Shown here in pieces: positions 20,777 through 30,526 of a DNA stretch of 64,000 nt; position 1 is the stretch's first letter, and every line of letters starts with the position of its first letter. The position numbers and the translations under genes are program-made. The stretch spans positions 1-64,000 of the forward strand of contig NZ_CP011924.1 of the NCBI RefSeq assembly GCF_000238315.3, given 5' to 3'. Origin of the DNA: Pseudoalteromonas piscicida. GTDB lineage: Bacteria > Pseudomonadota > Gammaproteobacteria > Enterobacterales > Alteromonadaceae. The notes under the pieces are model-generated. The model made no database searches, had not been told where the DNA came from, and saw only the letters and a list, made by a program, of their open reading frames with translations.

Positions 20777-21643
20777 ATGAAAGCAATTCAAGAGAAACCG
20801 AATTCTATGAAGAATGATATCTGGTTAGATGAGAATAACTTATCTCTCGATGACAATTCAGATGCATTTTCCTATCCGCCATTGATCCGTTGTATCAAGG
20901 CTGAGCAAAGTTGGGATGCACAAGCTGACACCAATGAAACTTTGTGTCAGTTAGCAGAGCTCGAATTTGCCGTGGATGAAATTCGCCATAAGCATACAAA
21001 CAATCATAAATGTTTGGATGAAATCTTAGACGCTTTTTATACCTTGTGGCTATTCAGTGGTAGCAGCCAAAAGGTGCCTGAATATAAGCTCAATAGCGTT
21101 TGTTACGCACTTTCTATGCGCAGTGGTACCAATACCGCACTGGGTCTTGTCTTAGTGCATCTGCTTGAACGAGCGAAATTAGAGGCCAGTCTTGCCCTAA
21201 GCCAAGGGGAGATTGTTGTACACGTCGCTTTTAGCGAAGAAGAAGGTTATGTCATTGAGCCAAGTTCAGGCCACCAAAGCTGGTACATAATTCCAGAAAA
21301 CGAAAACCATCAAGACAAAGAGCAAGAAAAAGATCAAGAGCCGATGGAGCTTATTTTTAACGAAGAGTCGTTAAAGCTTTATTTGTCTCAGCAAAAGTGG
21401 GCGTTTATTGCGGCAGAAAAGTTTGGTCACGCGTTAAGTTGCGTCGAGCAATTAATGGATATCTTAGGCGATGATCCTTATGAACGTCGTGATAGGGGTT
21501 ATCTACTCAACCAATTAAATTGTCCGAAGATGGCAAAAGACGACTTACAATTTTTTGTCGATGAATGCCCGGACGACCCAACCATTGAAGTGATCCAGCA
21601 TCAGATCAAAGAGTTGGCCGATCATAATAATATTTTGCATTAA
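20777..21643 (+). CDS. sirB1: SirB1-family protein (transglutaminase-like fold plus TPR-like tail)
   Basis: 288 aa as given; the ATG at 20807 (MKNDIWLDENN, 278 aa) is equally possible. The conserved core (about 90-170: LNSVCYALSMRSGTNTALGLVLVHLLERA) and C-terminal helical repeat (about 215-285: ALSCVEQLMDILGDDPYERRDRGYLLNQLNCPKMAKDDLQFF) match the YchA/SirB1 family. It holds the usual place upstream of kdsA, though a DUF819 gene separates the two here. A Lys/Glu/Gln-rich stretch (DKEQEKDQEP) interrupts the middle. Biochemical role unknown. Confidence 0.85.
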   Translation: MKAIQEKPNSMKNDIWLDENNLSLDDNSDAFSYPPLIRCIKAEQSWDAQADTNETLCQLAELEFAVDEIRHKHTNNHKCLDEILDAFYTLWLFSGSSQKVPEYKLNSVCYALSMRSGTNTALGLVLVHLLERAKLEASLALSQGEIVVHVAFSEEEGYVIEPSSGHQSWYIIPENENHQDKEQEKDQEPMELIFNEESLKLYLSQQKWAFIAAEKFGHALSCVEQLMDILGDDPYERRDRGYLLNQLNCPKMAKDDLQFFVDECPDDPTIEVIQHQIKELADHNNILH

Positions 21644-21679
21644 AAATAGTTATATAAAAAATAATAACAGCGAGGATTT

Positions 21680-22930
21680 ATGGAGCAAAGCGCTGCGCTC
21701 GTTACCAATAACGCGGTAATTATGGGCCTATTGGCCGTTATTCTGGGATTTGTTTTTTACACATCGAGTCAAAAAAGCGGAGTTTGGGCAAAGTTTTACA
21801 AGTACGTGCCAGCGCTGTTGATGTGTTATTTCTTACCATCGCTGTTAAATACCTTTGGTATCGTAGATGGCAACAATAACGATGTTTACACGGTAGCAAA
21901 GTATTATCTGTTACCCGCTTGTTTAGTGTTATTGACACTGAGTATTGACCTAAAATCGATAGCGGCTTTGGGTAAAAAGGCGATTATCATGTTCCTGACG
22001 GGAACGGTGGGTGTGGTGATTGGTGGCCCAATTGCGCTTTTACTTACTGCTACCTTTATGCCTGAGCTACTTGGCGTAACTGGTCCAGAAGCCGTATGGC
22101 GTGGCATGGCCGCACTTGCTGGAAACTGGATTGGTGGCGGTGCCAATATGGTGGCGATGAAAGAGATTTACGGCGCAGGCGGAGAAATCTTCACCATCAT
22201 GGTAACGGTTGATATTGTTGTCGCAAACTTGTGGATGGCGTGCTTGCTCTATATGGCGGCGCGCAATAAAGAAATTGATGCGCGAACAGGGGTGGATACT
22301 TCTTCAATCAATCGCCTAATTGACAAAGTACAAGCATTTGAAGCAGAGCACGCAAGAAAACCCGAGCTCAAAGATTTGATGATCTTGGTTGGTTTTGCTT
22401 TTGGTGCAACGGGGCTTGCGCATTTTGCTGCAGACTTACTGGTGCCATTTTTTAGTAGTAACTACCCAGAGCTGAAGAAGTTCTCTCTTCACAGCAAACT
22501 GTTTTGGATTATTGTCCTCGTTACGACCATAGGTCTGGCACTTTCGTTTACCAAAGCACGCCAATATGAAGCGGTTGGTGCGTCAAAAATTGGCTCGAGC
22601 TTTTTATATATTTTAGTAGCAACCATTGGTCTACACATGGATATCACTAAAATTGTTGAGGCGCCTAAATACGTCGTTATTGGTGTTATTTGGATGGCCG
22701 TGCATGTTGGTTTGTTATTTATCGTTGCTAAATTAATTAAAGCACCTGTGTTTTATGTTGCCGTTGGCAGTAAAGCAAACATTGGTGGTGCGGCATCTGC
22801 GCCGGTGGTAGCCTCGGCGTTCCATCCAGCGCTTGCTCCGGTAGGTGTATTACTGGCGGTGCTTGGTTATGCCCTTGGTACTTATATGGCTTGGTTATGC
22901 GGACAATTGCTTCGTGTAATAGGCAGCTAA
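21680..22930 (+). CDS. DUF819-family integral membrane protein
   Basis: 416 aa with about ten hydrophobic segments, beginning NNAVIMGLLAVILGFVFYTSS. Gly-rich motifs AGNWIGGGANMVAMKE and GSKANIGGAASAPVVASAFHP mark the two halves of this family, which resembles internally duplicated transporters. Substrate unknown. It sits 36 bp after sirB1 and 10 bp before kdsA, likely in the same transcript. Its presence between sirB1 and kdsA differs from the E. coli order. Confidence 0.85.
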   Translation: MEQSAALVTNNAVIMGLLAVILGFVFYTSSQKSGVWAKFYKYVPALLMCYFLPSLLNTFGIVDGNNNDVYTVAKYYLLPACLVLLTLSIDLKSIAALGKKAIIMFLTGTVGVVIGGPIALLLTATFMPELLGVTGPEAVWRGMAALAGNWIGGGANMVAMKEIYGAGGEIFTIMVTVDIVVANLWMACLLYMAARNKEIDARTGVDTSSINRLIDKVQAFEAEHARKPELKDLMILVGFAFGATGLAHFAADLLVPFFSSNYPELKKFSLHSKLFWIIVLVTTIGLALSFTKARQYEAVGASKIGSSFLYILVATIGLHMDITKIVEAPKYVVIGVIWMAVHVGLLFIVAKLIKAPVFYVAVGSKANIGGAASAPVVASAFHPALAPVGVLLAVLGYALGTYMAWLCGQLLRVIGS

Positions 22931-22937
22931 AGGATAA

Positions 22938-23795
<858 letters not shown>

Positions 23796-23845
23796 TCTAT
23801 ACCCAAGCGACCTCATAATTAGATGTTGTTTGGGGATTTTACTTG

Positions 23846-23866
23846 CCCGCGGTTAGCGGGTTTTTT
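23846..23866 (+). terminator. rho-independent terminator after kdsA
   Basis: Hairpin CCCGC-GGTTA-GCGGG followed by six T, 50 bp past the kdsA stop and 14 bp before gcvA. Confidence 0.85.
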
Positions 23867-23880
23867 ATAGGCATGAATGA

Positions 23881-24786
23881 ATGTCACGACGAGTTCCACC
23901 ATTAAATGCATTAAAAGCCTTTGAGGCGGCGGCACGACACCTGAGCTTTACCAAAGCAGCAGAGGAGTTGTACGTCACTCAAGCTGCGGTTAGTCATCAA
24001 ATTAAAATCTTAGAAGAACATCTAGGTTTAAAACTGTTTTTGCGAAAAAATCGCTCCTTACTGTTAACTGAGGAAGGGCAGGGTTATTACCTCGATATCA
24101 AAGATATTTTTTCACAATTAATCGATGCGACTGAAAAGCTCCTAGCACGAGGCGCAAAAGGGTCGCTAACGGTGAGTTTGACGCCGAGCTTTGCAATTCA
24201 ATGGTTGGTACCAAGGCTGAGTAACTTTAATGAGTTGCACCCTGAAATCGACGTACGGATCAAAGCCCAAGATCACGACGATAATTCGTTAACGGATGAT
24301 GTTGATGTCGCGATTTACTACGGTCGTGGTAACTGGAATGGGGTGCAAACCCATAAGCTACATACCGAGTACTTTGTGCCATTATGTAGTCCATTTTTGT
24401 TAACTGGCCCCAAACCGCTAAATCAGCCAAGCGATTTGGCCCAGCATACTTTACTCCATGACACCACGCGTCGCGCTTGGAAAGCATGGATGAAAACCGC
24501 TGGGGTCAGAAATGTGGCGGTAAATACCGGGCCTATCTTCAGTCACTCTTCCATGGTTTTACAGGCAGCAATTCACGGCCAAGGCGTGGCGCTGGGCAAT
24601 AGCGTACTGGCAAGACCGGATATAGATGCAGGGCGACTGGTTATTCCGTTTAGTCACCACCTCGAAAGTAAAAATGCCTATTATTTGGTATTTAGAGAAT
24701 CGCAGTCAGAGCTGGGTAAAATAGTTTCATTCAAAGAATGGATGCTCGGTATGGTAGAACACGAACAAGAGTTAAATAGTTTATGA
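23881..24786 (+). CDS. gcvA: GcvA-type LysR regulator of glycine cleavage
   Basis: 301 aa LysR regulator. The winged-helix domain (about 6-65) reads PPLNALKAFEAAARHLSFTKAAEELYVTQAAVSHQIK, followed by LRKNRSLLLTEEGQGYYLDIKDIFSQL and DDVDVAIYYGRGNW, all strongly like E. coli GcvA. In E. coli GcvA activates gcvTHP when glycine is present and represses it otherwise; a gcvTHP set lies at 48.4-53.0 kb. Neighbours ygdD and rlmM confirm orthology (gcvA-ygdD-rlmM). It overlaps the next gene by 4 nt. Confidence 0.93.
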   Translation: MSRRVPPLNALKAFEAAARHLSFTKAAEELYVTQAAVSHQIKILEEHLGLKLFLRKNRSLLLTEEGQGYYLDIKDIFSQLIDATEKLLARGAKGSLTVSLTPSFAIQWLVPRLSNFNELHPEIDVRIKAQDHDDNSLTDDVDVAIYYGRGNWNGVQTHKLHTEYFVPLCSPFLLTGPKPLNQPSDLAQHTLLHDTTRRAWKAWMKTAGVRNVAVNTGPIFSHSSMVLQAAIHGQGVALGNSVLARPDIDAGRLVIPFSHHLESKNAYYLVFRESQSELGKIVSFKEWMLGMVEHEQELNSL

Positions 24787-25421
24787 GCGCAGTAAATATT
24801 GAATGGCACTATGCTGAAAACCCAGTTGCACAGTTTATTTTTGCCCATGGTGCAGGTGCAGGAAGCGATAGCGATTTTATGCAAGAAATGGCTAAATTGC
24901 TTGCTTCCAAGGGCGTTCAAGTTGGGCTCTTTGATTTTGAATATATGCAGCAAGCCAAACAAGAAGGGAAAAAACGCCCACCAGAGCGTGCCCCTAAGCT
25001 ACTCGCGTATTTTCAGCAAGTACTGACAGCAGTAGAGCCAAGTCTACCGCTCTTTATTGGTGGTAAGTCAATGGGCGGGCGTATGGCATCTATGCTGGCC
25101 TGTGAAACCACCGTAAAAGTGGAAGGGGTGCTTGCGTTTGGCTACCCATTCCACCCGCCTGGTAAGCCGGAAAAGCTCAGAGTGGACCATTTTCCTGAGT
25201 TGGAATGCCCGCTGCTCATTTTACAAGGCGAACGTGATACCTTTGGCAACCGCACAGAGGTTGATGCTATGTGCTTTCCAGAGCAAGTCATGGTGAAATG
25301 GCTCAAAGATGGCGACCATTCACTCAAGCCTCGTAAAGTGAGTGGTGTAAGCGAATCAGAGAGCCGCGCGAATGCTGCCGTGATAGCGGCGAATTTTATC
25401 AAGGAGCGCTGTCATGGCTAA
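24783..25421 (+). CDS. alpha/beta hydrolase (KANL3/Tex30-like family)
   Basis: 212 aa. Oxyanion-side motif FAHGAGAGSDSDFM (20-33), nucleophile elbow GGKSMGGR with Ser96, a possible acid in LQGERDTFGN, and a His in KDGDHSLKPRK complete a catalytic triad. Resembles the short dienelactone-hydrolase-like proteins of the KANL3/Tex30 type; substrate unknown. ATGA overlap with gcvA and an 8-bp overlap with ygdD show it is co-translated in this operon, where it is an addition relative to E. coli. Confidence 0.85.
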   Translation: MSAVNIEWHYAENPVAQFIFAHGAGAGSDSDFMQEMAKLLASKGVQVGLFDFEYMQQAKQEGKKRPPERAPKLLAYFQQVLTAVEPSLPLFIGGKSMGGRMASMLACETTVKVEGVLAFGYPFHPPGKPEKLRVDHFPELECPLLILQGERDTFGNRTEVDAMCFPEQVMVKWLKDGDHSLKPRKVSGVSESESRANAAVIAANFIKERCHG

Positions 25422-25782
25422 GCTCTACTTGATTGTTGGCAGCGTGTTTTGTTTATTGTCTGTGGCTCTGGGCGCGTTTGCCGCTCACGGTCTCAAAGGA
25501 CGTTTGAGCGACTATGCCATTGGTATTTTTAATACGGCGGCGCAATACCAAATGACTCACGGCCTCGCCATTATTGCCACCGCGTTTTTAATCAAATGGG
25601 GCCTTAAGGTGCAAGTTGCTGGTGGTTTCTTTATTGCTGGTGTATTGCTATTTAGTGGTAGTTTGTACTTACTTGCTTTAACAGGTATGAAATGGCTAGG
25701 GCCAATCACCCCAATCGGTGGTACCTGTTTTTTAATTGCTTGGATTTTATTGATAGTTCAAGCTGCTAAATCTTCCTTTTAA
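25414..25782 (+). CDS. ygdD: DUF423 membrane protein YgdD
   Basis: 122 aa with four hydrophobic segments; starts with a signal-like segment (LIVGSVFCLLSVALGAFAAHGLKG) carrying the family motif GAFGAHGLK in slightly changed form, then YQMTHGLAIIA and ITPIGGTCFLIAWI. Function unknown. Between gcvA and rlmM as in E. coli. Confidence 0.9.
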   Translation: MAKLYLIVGSVFCLLSVALGAFAAHGLKGRLSDYAIGIFNTAAQYQMTHGLAIIATAFLIKWGLKVQVAGGFFIAGVLLFSGSLYLLALTGMKWLGPITPIGGTCFLIAWILLIVQAAKSSF

Positions 25783-25795
25783 TCTAGAGAATCTA

Positions 25796-26881
25796 ATGTC
25801 GAGTATCGTTATCTATTGTCGCGGTGGTTTTGAAAGTGACGCCGCAGCCGAAATTAATCATTATGCTGCAAAGCATGGAATTGCAGGCTACGTAAAAGCT
25901 AAGCCGAATACTGCTTTTGTAACATTTGAGTGTTTTTCGCCAAATGATGCTGAGACCTTAGCGAAGAAAATCGACTTTAAGAAACTGGTGTTTGCAAGGC
26001 AGTGGTTTGTTGGCACTTTACATACTCATATGCCGATTGAAGACAGAGTGAGCGTGATCAAAGCGGCAGTGGAAGGCTTCCCTTTGTGTGGTGAGCTGCG
26101 CGTTGAAACGCCAGATACTAACGAAGGAAAGGAACTTTCTAAATTCTGCAAAAAGTTTTCAACCCCATTGTCTAAGGCGCTCGAGAAACAAAACAAGCTG
26201 ACTCGTGAGGTAAAACCTACCAAGCCTGTATTACATGTATTGTTCCTTGCCAATAACGCCGCTTATGTCGGTTATTCGTTTAGTGATAACAATTCGCCAT
26301 TCTTTATGGGGATCCCACGTCTGAGAATGTCGTCGGACGCACCAAGCCGCTCGACGCTAAAATTAGACGAGGCATTCCATGTCTTTGTGCCTAAAGATCA
26401 GCAAGAAACACGTGTGCGTGCGGGGATGCGAGCCGTTGATTTAGGTGCTTGCCCAGGCGGTTGGACATACCAACTCGTGCGCCGTGGCATGTTCGTAGCC
26501 TCAATTGATAATGGCCCGATGAATGATGACCTGATGGAAACGGGACAAGTGAAGCACTATCGTGAAGATGGATTCAAATATCGCCCTGAAAAGCGCAATA
26601 TAGATTGGTTAGTGTGTGATATGGTCGAAAAGCCAACGCGTGTTGCTGATCTGATGGTGGACTGGGTGGTGAATGCGTTTGCTCGAGAGCTGATCTTTAA
26701 CTTAAAGCTACCGATGAAAAAACGCTTCGACAGTGTGTATGAATGTCTTACGCTTATCCATGAAGAGCTGCAAAAGTACAATGTGGATTATGAGATCCAA
26801 GCAAAGCACCTATATCATGACCGTGAGGAAGTCACAGTACATATTAATGTGCTTAAAGTACCACAAAATTTGTATAGCTGA
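25796..26881 (+). CDS. rlmM: 23S rRNA 2'-O-ribose C2498 methyltransferase
   Basis: 361 aa. It has an N-terminal THUMP-like region and a C-terminal Rossmann SAM domain with DLGACPGGWTYQLVRRGMFVASIDNGPM and the catalytic-lysine region ELIFNLKLPMKKRFDSV. It methylates C2498 in the peptidyl-transferase centre of 23S rRNA. 13 bp after ygdD; REP palindromes begin 3 bp after the stop. Confidence 0.95.
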   Translation: MSSIVIYCRGGFESDAAAEINHYAAKHGIAGYVKAKPNTAFVTFECFSPNDAETLAKKIDFKKLVFARQWFVGTLHTHMPIEDRVSVIKAAVEGFPLCGELRVETPDTNEGKELSKFCKKFSTPLSKALEKQNKLTREVKPTKPVLHVLFLANNAAYVGYSFSDNNSPFFMGIPRLRMSSDAPSRSTLKLDEAFHVFVPKDQQETRVRAGMRAVDLGACPGGWTYQLVRRGMFVASIDNGPMNDDLMETGQVKHYREDGFKYRPEKRNIDWLVCDMVEKPTRVADLMVDWVVNAFARELIFNLKLPMKKRFDSVYECLTLIHEELQKYNVDYEIQAKHLYHDREEVTVHINVLKVPQNLYS

Positions 26882-26884
26882 TTT

Positions 26885-27074
26885 GTAGGCGCGATTTCAC
26901 ATCGCGATATTTTTCATCAAGCTCGCCGCGTAAAGCGGCTCCTACACCGAGGTTAGCTTATTTGTGGGAGCGATTTCACATCGCGATATTTTTCATAGGG
27001 CTCGCCGCGTAAAGCGGCTCCTACACGGGTGTTAGCTTATTTGTAGGAGCGATTTTACATCGCGATATTTTTGT
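26885..27074. repeat. REP palindrome cluster (2.5 tandem units)
   Basis: Two and a half tandem units of about 79 bp. Each holds one REP reading GTAGG-CGCGAT-TTCAC-ATCGCG (GTGGGAGCGATTTCACATCGCG in the second) and an inverted one reading GTAGGAGCCGC-TTTA-CGCGGC. It fills the space between the convergent rlmM and pilB genes and may also end transcription from both sides. Confidence 0.85.
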
Positions 27075-27089
27075 CTTAATCAATCAGTC

Positions 27090-28766
27090 TTAATAACTTG
27101 TTACGCGGTTGATTTCTGTAAGTGATGTCACCCCAGCGGCGGCTTTTTTCAGGCCAGACTTACGTAAGTTATCAAAACCTAACTGCTCTGCTTTTTCGGC
27201 AATTTCAAGAGAATTGCCCCCTTCCATGATCAGGTGCGAAAGCTCTGGCGTGATTTTTACCACTTCATAAATGCCCACACGGCCTTTGTAACCATCGGTG
27301 CAGCTTTCACAGCCTTTAGGTGCAAAAAGGGTAATCTCTTTAATTTGCTCGGCAGTAAAGCCTTGCCCTAACAAGGCTTCTTCCGGCAACGTTTCAGGTG
27401 TTTTACACTTAGGACAAAGACGTCTTGCGAGACGCTGGGCAATAATCAAACTCACCGAGCTTGCTACGTTGTACGCCGGCACGCCCATGTTTAATAGGCG
27501 AGTGAGCGTTTCAGGAGCAGAGTTGGTGTGCAGCGTACTCAATACTAAGTGACCGGTTTGGGCGGCTTTTATAGAGATCTCAGCGGTTTCAAGGTCACGG
27601 ATCTCACCAACCATCACCACATCCGGATCCTGACGCAAGAATGCTCTCAGGGCATTGGCGAAAGTCATATCCGCTTTGGTATTGATTTGTACTTGGTTAA
27701 TACCCTCAAGGTTTATTTCGACAGGGTCTTCCGCCGTGCTGATATTGCGCTCTGGCTGATTAAGAATATTCAGGCCAGTGTAAAGTGACACGGTTTTACC
27801 AGAACCCGTTGGACCGGTTACCAAAATCATGCCCTGAGGCTGCTCTAGTGCGTCGAGGTAAAGTTTTTTCTGCTCTGGTTCATAACCTAGCACATCGATG
27901 CCGAGCATAGCGCTGGACGAGTCTAGAATACGCATTACGATTTTCTCGCCCCACATGGTAGGTAGTGTACTCACACGAAAATCGATACTTTTGCGCTCGG
28001 AGATCTTTAATTTAATGCGGCCATCTTGCGGTTTGCGTTTTTCTGCTATGTCTAAGTGTGCCATCACTTTGATACGGGCGGCGAGGCGAGTCGCTAGTGT
28101 GTTTGGTGGACTTGCCATCTCATGCAGCAGGCCATCGATACGAAAACGCACGCGGTATTTTTTCTCGTAGGGTTCAAAGTGTAGATCCGACGCGCCTTTT
28201 TTTATCGCATCCATTAAAATTTTATTGATATAAACGATGATTGGCGCATCGTCTTTGTCTTCGTTGGTGTTTTGCTGTTTAGGCTCGTCATCGACTTCTA
28301 AGTCGGCAAATTCTTTAAATTCTTCTTCAGAAATCGAAAGGCCGCCCGTTGCATCAAACAGCTGGTCAATCTTTGCTTCGAGTTTTTTATAGTTGGCAAC
28401 TAGCACTTCACACTGTAATCCAGTACTAAACTCAAAGTTTTCAAATGCGCTAAAATCAGTAGGATCAGATGCCGCAACGTAGAGTTTTCTACCTTTTTGT
28501 ACCAGCGGTAAAATATGGTGCTTACGGATCAGTTTTTCTTTGACTAGCGCTGGTGGAATTTCACTAACGTTAAAGTGATCAAGATTAAAAAAGGGCACTT
28601 TGAATAAGTCTAGGCATTCTTCTGCTAGCTCTCTGGAACTCATTCCTGAACTTAGGCAAATTAACTCGGCGGTGGTGTTTGCTTCAGACTGACGAGACTT
28701 TATTTGCTCAGCAGTGACTCGCCCTAAGGTAATAAATTTACGCAGTAGCGGGGAATGATGTTCCAT
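27090..28766 (-). CDS. pilB: type IV pilus assembly ATPase PilB
   Basis: 558 aa hexameric extension ATPase. N-terminal MshEN-like domains (about 1-150); catalytic domain with Walker A GPTGSGKT at 318-325, Asp box [17 protein letters not shown], Walker [13 protein letters not shown] and His box [15 protein letters not shown] four-cysteine zinc site (CPKCKTPE and [16 protein letters not shown]) distinguishes PilB/GspE from the retraction ATPase PilT. GAGGT precedes the ATG. It is the distal gene of pilA-pilC-pilD-coaE-pilB. Confidence 0.95.
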   Translation of the reverse strand: MEHHSPLLRKFITLGRVTAEQIKSRQSEANTTAELICLSSGMSSRELAEECLDLFKVPFFNLDHFNVSEIPPALVKEKLIRKHHILPLVQKGRKLYVAASDPTDFSAFENFEFSTGLQCEVLVANYKKLEAKIDQLFDATGGLSISEEEFKEFADLEVDDEPKQQNTNEDKDDAPIIVYINKILMDAIKKGASDLHFEPYEKKYRVRFRIDGLLHEMASPPNTLATRLAARIKVMAHLDIAEKRKPQDGRIKLKISERKSIDFRVSTLPTMWGEKIVMRILDSSSAMLGIDVLGYEPEQKKLYLDALEQPQGMILVTGPTGSGKTVSLYTGLNILNQPERNISTAEDPVEINLEGINQVQINTKADMTFANALRAFLRQDPDVVMVGEIRDLETAEISIKAAQTGHLVLSTLHTNSAPETLTRLLNMGVPAYNVASSVSLIIAQRLARRLCPKCKTPETLPEEALLGQGFTAEQIKEITLFAPKGCESCTDGYKGRVGIYEVVKITPELSHLIMEGGNSLEIAEKAEQLGFDNLRKSGLKKAAAGVTSLTEINRVTSY

Positions 28767-28875
28767 AGTACCTCTTTGCCTTCACATTGAATGCATATTC
28801 AATATTTATCATTAAGTTGGAAAAATGCCAAGTTATCACTGTGAGTGTAGATTAAGTTTTACAGCCAAGTCTAGC

Positions 28876-29505
28876 CTAATTATTTAGTCTTACTTTCTCT
28901 TGCGCCAGTGTAAGAAACGCATTGTGTAATCTATCTGTCTCTTGCAGGCTTTCAAGTAGCGGTCGGTCGTTGTCTAGTATGTAGTCCGCCTTTGCTTGTT
29001 TATCTGCGCGCGGTAACTGCGACTCGATAATACGTTTTACTTGCGCTGCATCTACCAAATCTCGGCTGGTTGTTCTTGCTATTTGCGTATCAACAGCAAC
29101 ATCAACAAGTAAAGTGGCGTCGCAATAGCGCTCTAAACCATTTTCGAACAGCAGAGGCGCCGCTAAAACCACGTAATCGCTTTGCGCTGCGTTTAACTGC
29201 GTGAGTATTTCATTACGGATAAGCGGGTGAAGTAGCTCATTAAGCCACTGTTTTTTTTCGGCATCAGCAAAAATAATGGCTCTTAACTTAGCTCTATCTA
29301 AGTTGCCGTCAGGCTGTAAAATAGCACTGCCAAACTCATCAGTAATGGCTTGTAGCCCTGTGCTGCCTAGCGCGACTACTTCTCGTGCAACGATATCGGC
29401 GTCAACAACCACTATCCCTTTTTGCTGTAAGTGGTTAGTGATGGCCGTTTTACCCGCACCAATACCGCCCGTCACCCCTAAAATCCAATTATTTGTTTTT
29501 AGCAT
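28876..29505 (-). CDS. coaE: dephospho-CoA kinase
   Basis: 209 aa. Last step of CoA synthesis: ATP-dependent 3'-phosphorylation of dephospho-CoA. The P-loop GGIGAGKT is at 13-20; further motifs are DADIVAREV, LHPLIRNEI, PLLFENGLE and QLPRADKQAKADYILDN. It lies between pilD (9 bp) and pilB (109 bp); coaE next to pilD is a common gammaproteobacterial arrangement although the functions are unrelated. Confidence 0.95.
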   Translation of the reverse strand: MLKTNNWILGVTGGIGAGKTAITNHLQQKGIVVVDADIVAREVVALGSTGLQAITDEFGSAILQPDGNLDRAKLRAIIFADAEKKQWLNELLHPLIRNEILTQLNAAQSDYVVLAAPLLFENGLERYCDATLLVDVAVDTQIARTTSRDLVDAAQVKRIIESQLPRADKQAKADYILDNDRPLLESLQETDRLHNAFLTLAQEKVRLNN

Positions 29506-29514
29506 TGTGTTACT

Positions 29515-30393
29515 TTACATTATTAAGTTTACGTACCACAGCTGCAGCTGCTCGCCGTACATTAGGGTGATCCAGCCTGCGATGGCTAAGTAAGGGCCAA
29601 ACGGAATAGGTGTGGCTTTATCTCGGCCTTGAACACTTAATTGGATACTACCAATGATTGCGCCGACTAGGCTTGAAAGTAGCACTATAGTTAAGATTGC
29701 TTGCCAACCCATCAATGCACCAAAGATGGCTAGCAGTTTAAAGTCGCCATAGCCCATACCTTCTTTTCCTGTGAGTAATTTAAAGAGCCAATACACGCTC
29801 CATAAACTCAAATAACCTATGGCCGCACCGATAATGGCATCATTGGGCTCGATGCCAACACCAAAACAACTGGCAACCAGTACTAACCATAAGGTTGGTA
29901 GTGTTAACTGATCGGGCAGCAACATTTCGTCGATATCGATAACCGTAAGTGCGATTAATACCCAAGTAATCAAAATATATAGAGTAGCTTCTAAAGTGGC
30001 ACCAAAATGCCAAGCAACCCATGTGGAGAGTAGGGCGGTTGTTAGCTCTACCAAAGGATAGCGTACAGAGATTGACGCGTCGCAGTGGTTGCATTTGCCT
30101 TTTAATAATAGCCAGCTGATCAGTGGAATGTTTTGCCACGCTTTAATTGGTGTTTTGCAGCTGGGGCAATGAGAATTTGGTTTTACTAAATTAAAAATAG
30201 GTGCTTCAGTGGTTTGTTTGGGTAGCTCATCAGCGAGCAACACGCGACATTCTGATTGCCAGCTCTGCTTCATCATTTTAGGTAAGCGAAGAATAAACAC
30301 ATTGAGAAAGCTACCGATGCAAAGACTAACGAGTCCCACGGTGAGTAACCAATACCATAACTGGGTTTGCATCAAGTTGATAATATCTTGCAT
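29515..30393 (-). CDS. pilD: prepilin peptidase/N-methyltransferase PilD
   Basis: 292 aa inner-membrane aspartic protease that removes the prepilin leader and N-methylates the new Phe1. The N-terminal methylase region has the two CxxC pairs (CPSCKTPIKAWQNIPLISWLLLKGKCNHCD). Catalytic aspartates lie in DIDEMLLPDQLT and GMGYGDFKLLA. About eight membrane segments. It should process the PilA encoded at 31793-32233. Confidence 0.95.
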   Translation of the reverse strand: MQDIINLMQTQLWYWLLTVGLVSLCIGSFLNVFILRLPKMMKQSWQSECRVLLADELPKQTTEAPIFNLVKPNSHCPSCKTPIKAWQNIPLISWLLLKGKCNHCDASISVRYPLVELTTALLSTWVAWHFGATLEATLYILITWVLIALTVIDIDEMLLPDQLTLPTLWLVLVASCFGVGIEPNDAIIGAAIGYLSLWSVYWLFKLLTGKEGMGYGDFKLLAIFGALMGWQAILTIVLLSSLVGAIIGSIQLSVQGRDKATPIPFGPYLAIAGWITLMYGEQLQLWYVNLIM

Positions 30394-30471
30394 AAGTTGG
30401 GCGCTTGCTTATATTTTTTGTTTAAATTACCGAGGCATGCTCGGTATGGATTTTTGCAGTTTACCACACAG

Positions 30472-30509
30472 CACTATTGAGAGGCACAGCACTGTACCTC
30501 TAAATAGTG
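30472..30509 (-). other. inverted repeat between pilC and pilD
   Basis: CACTATT...AATAGTG (7-bp stem) enclosing GAGG...CCTC. A second small palindrome ACCGAG-GCATG-CTCGGT lies at 30429-30445. Possibly an RNA processing or attenuation structure in the pil transcript; no T-run marks it as a terminator. Confidence 0.4.
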
Positions 30510-30526
30510 TAATTTTGTGAACAAAA

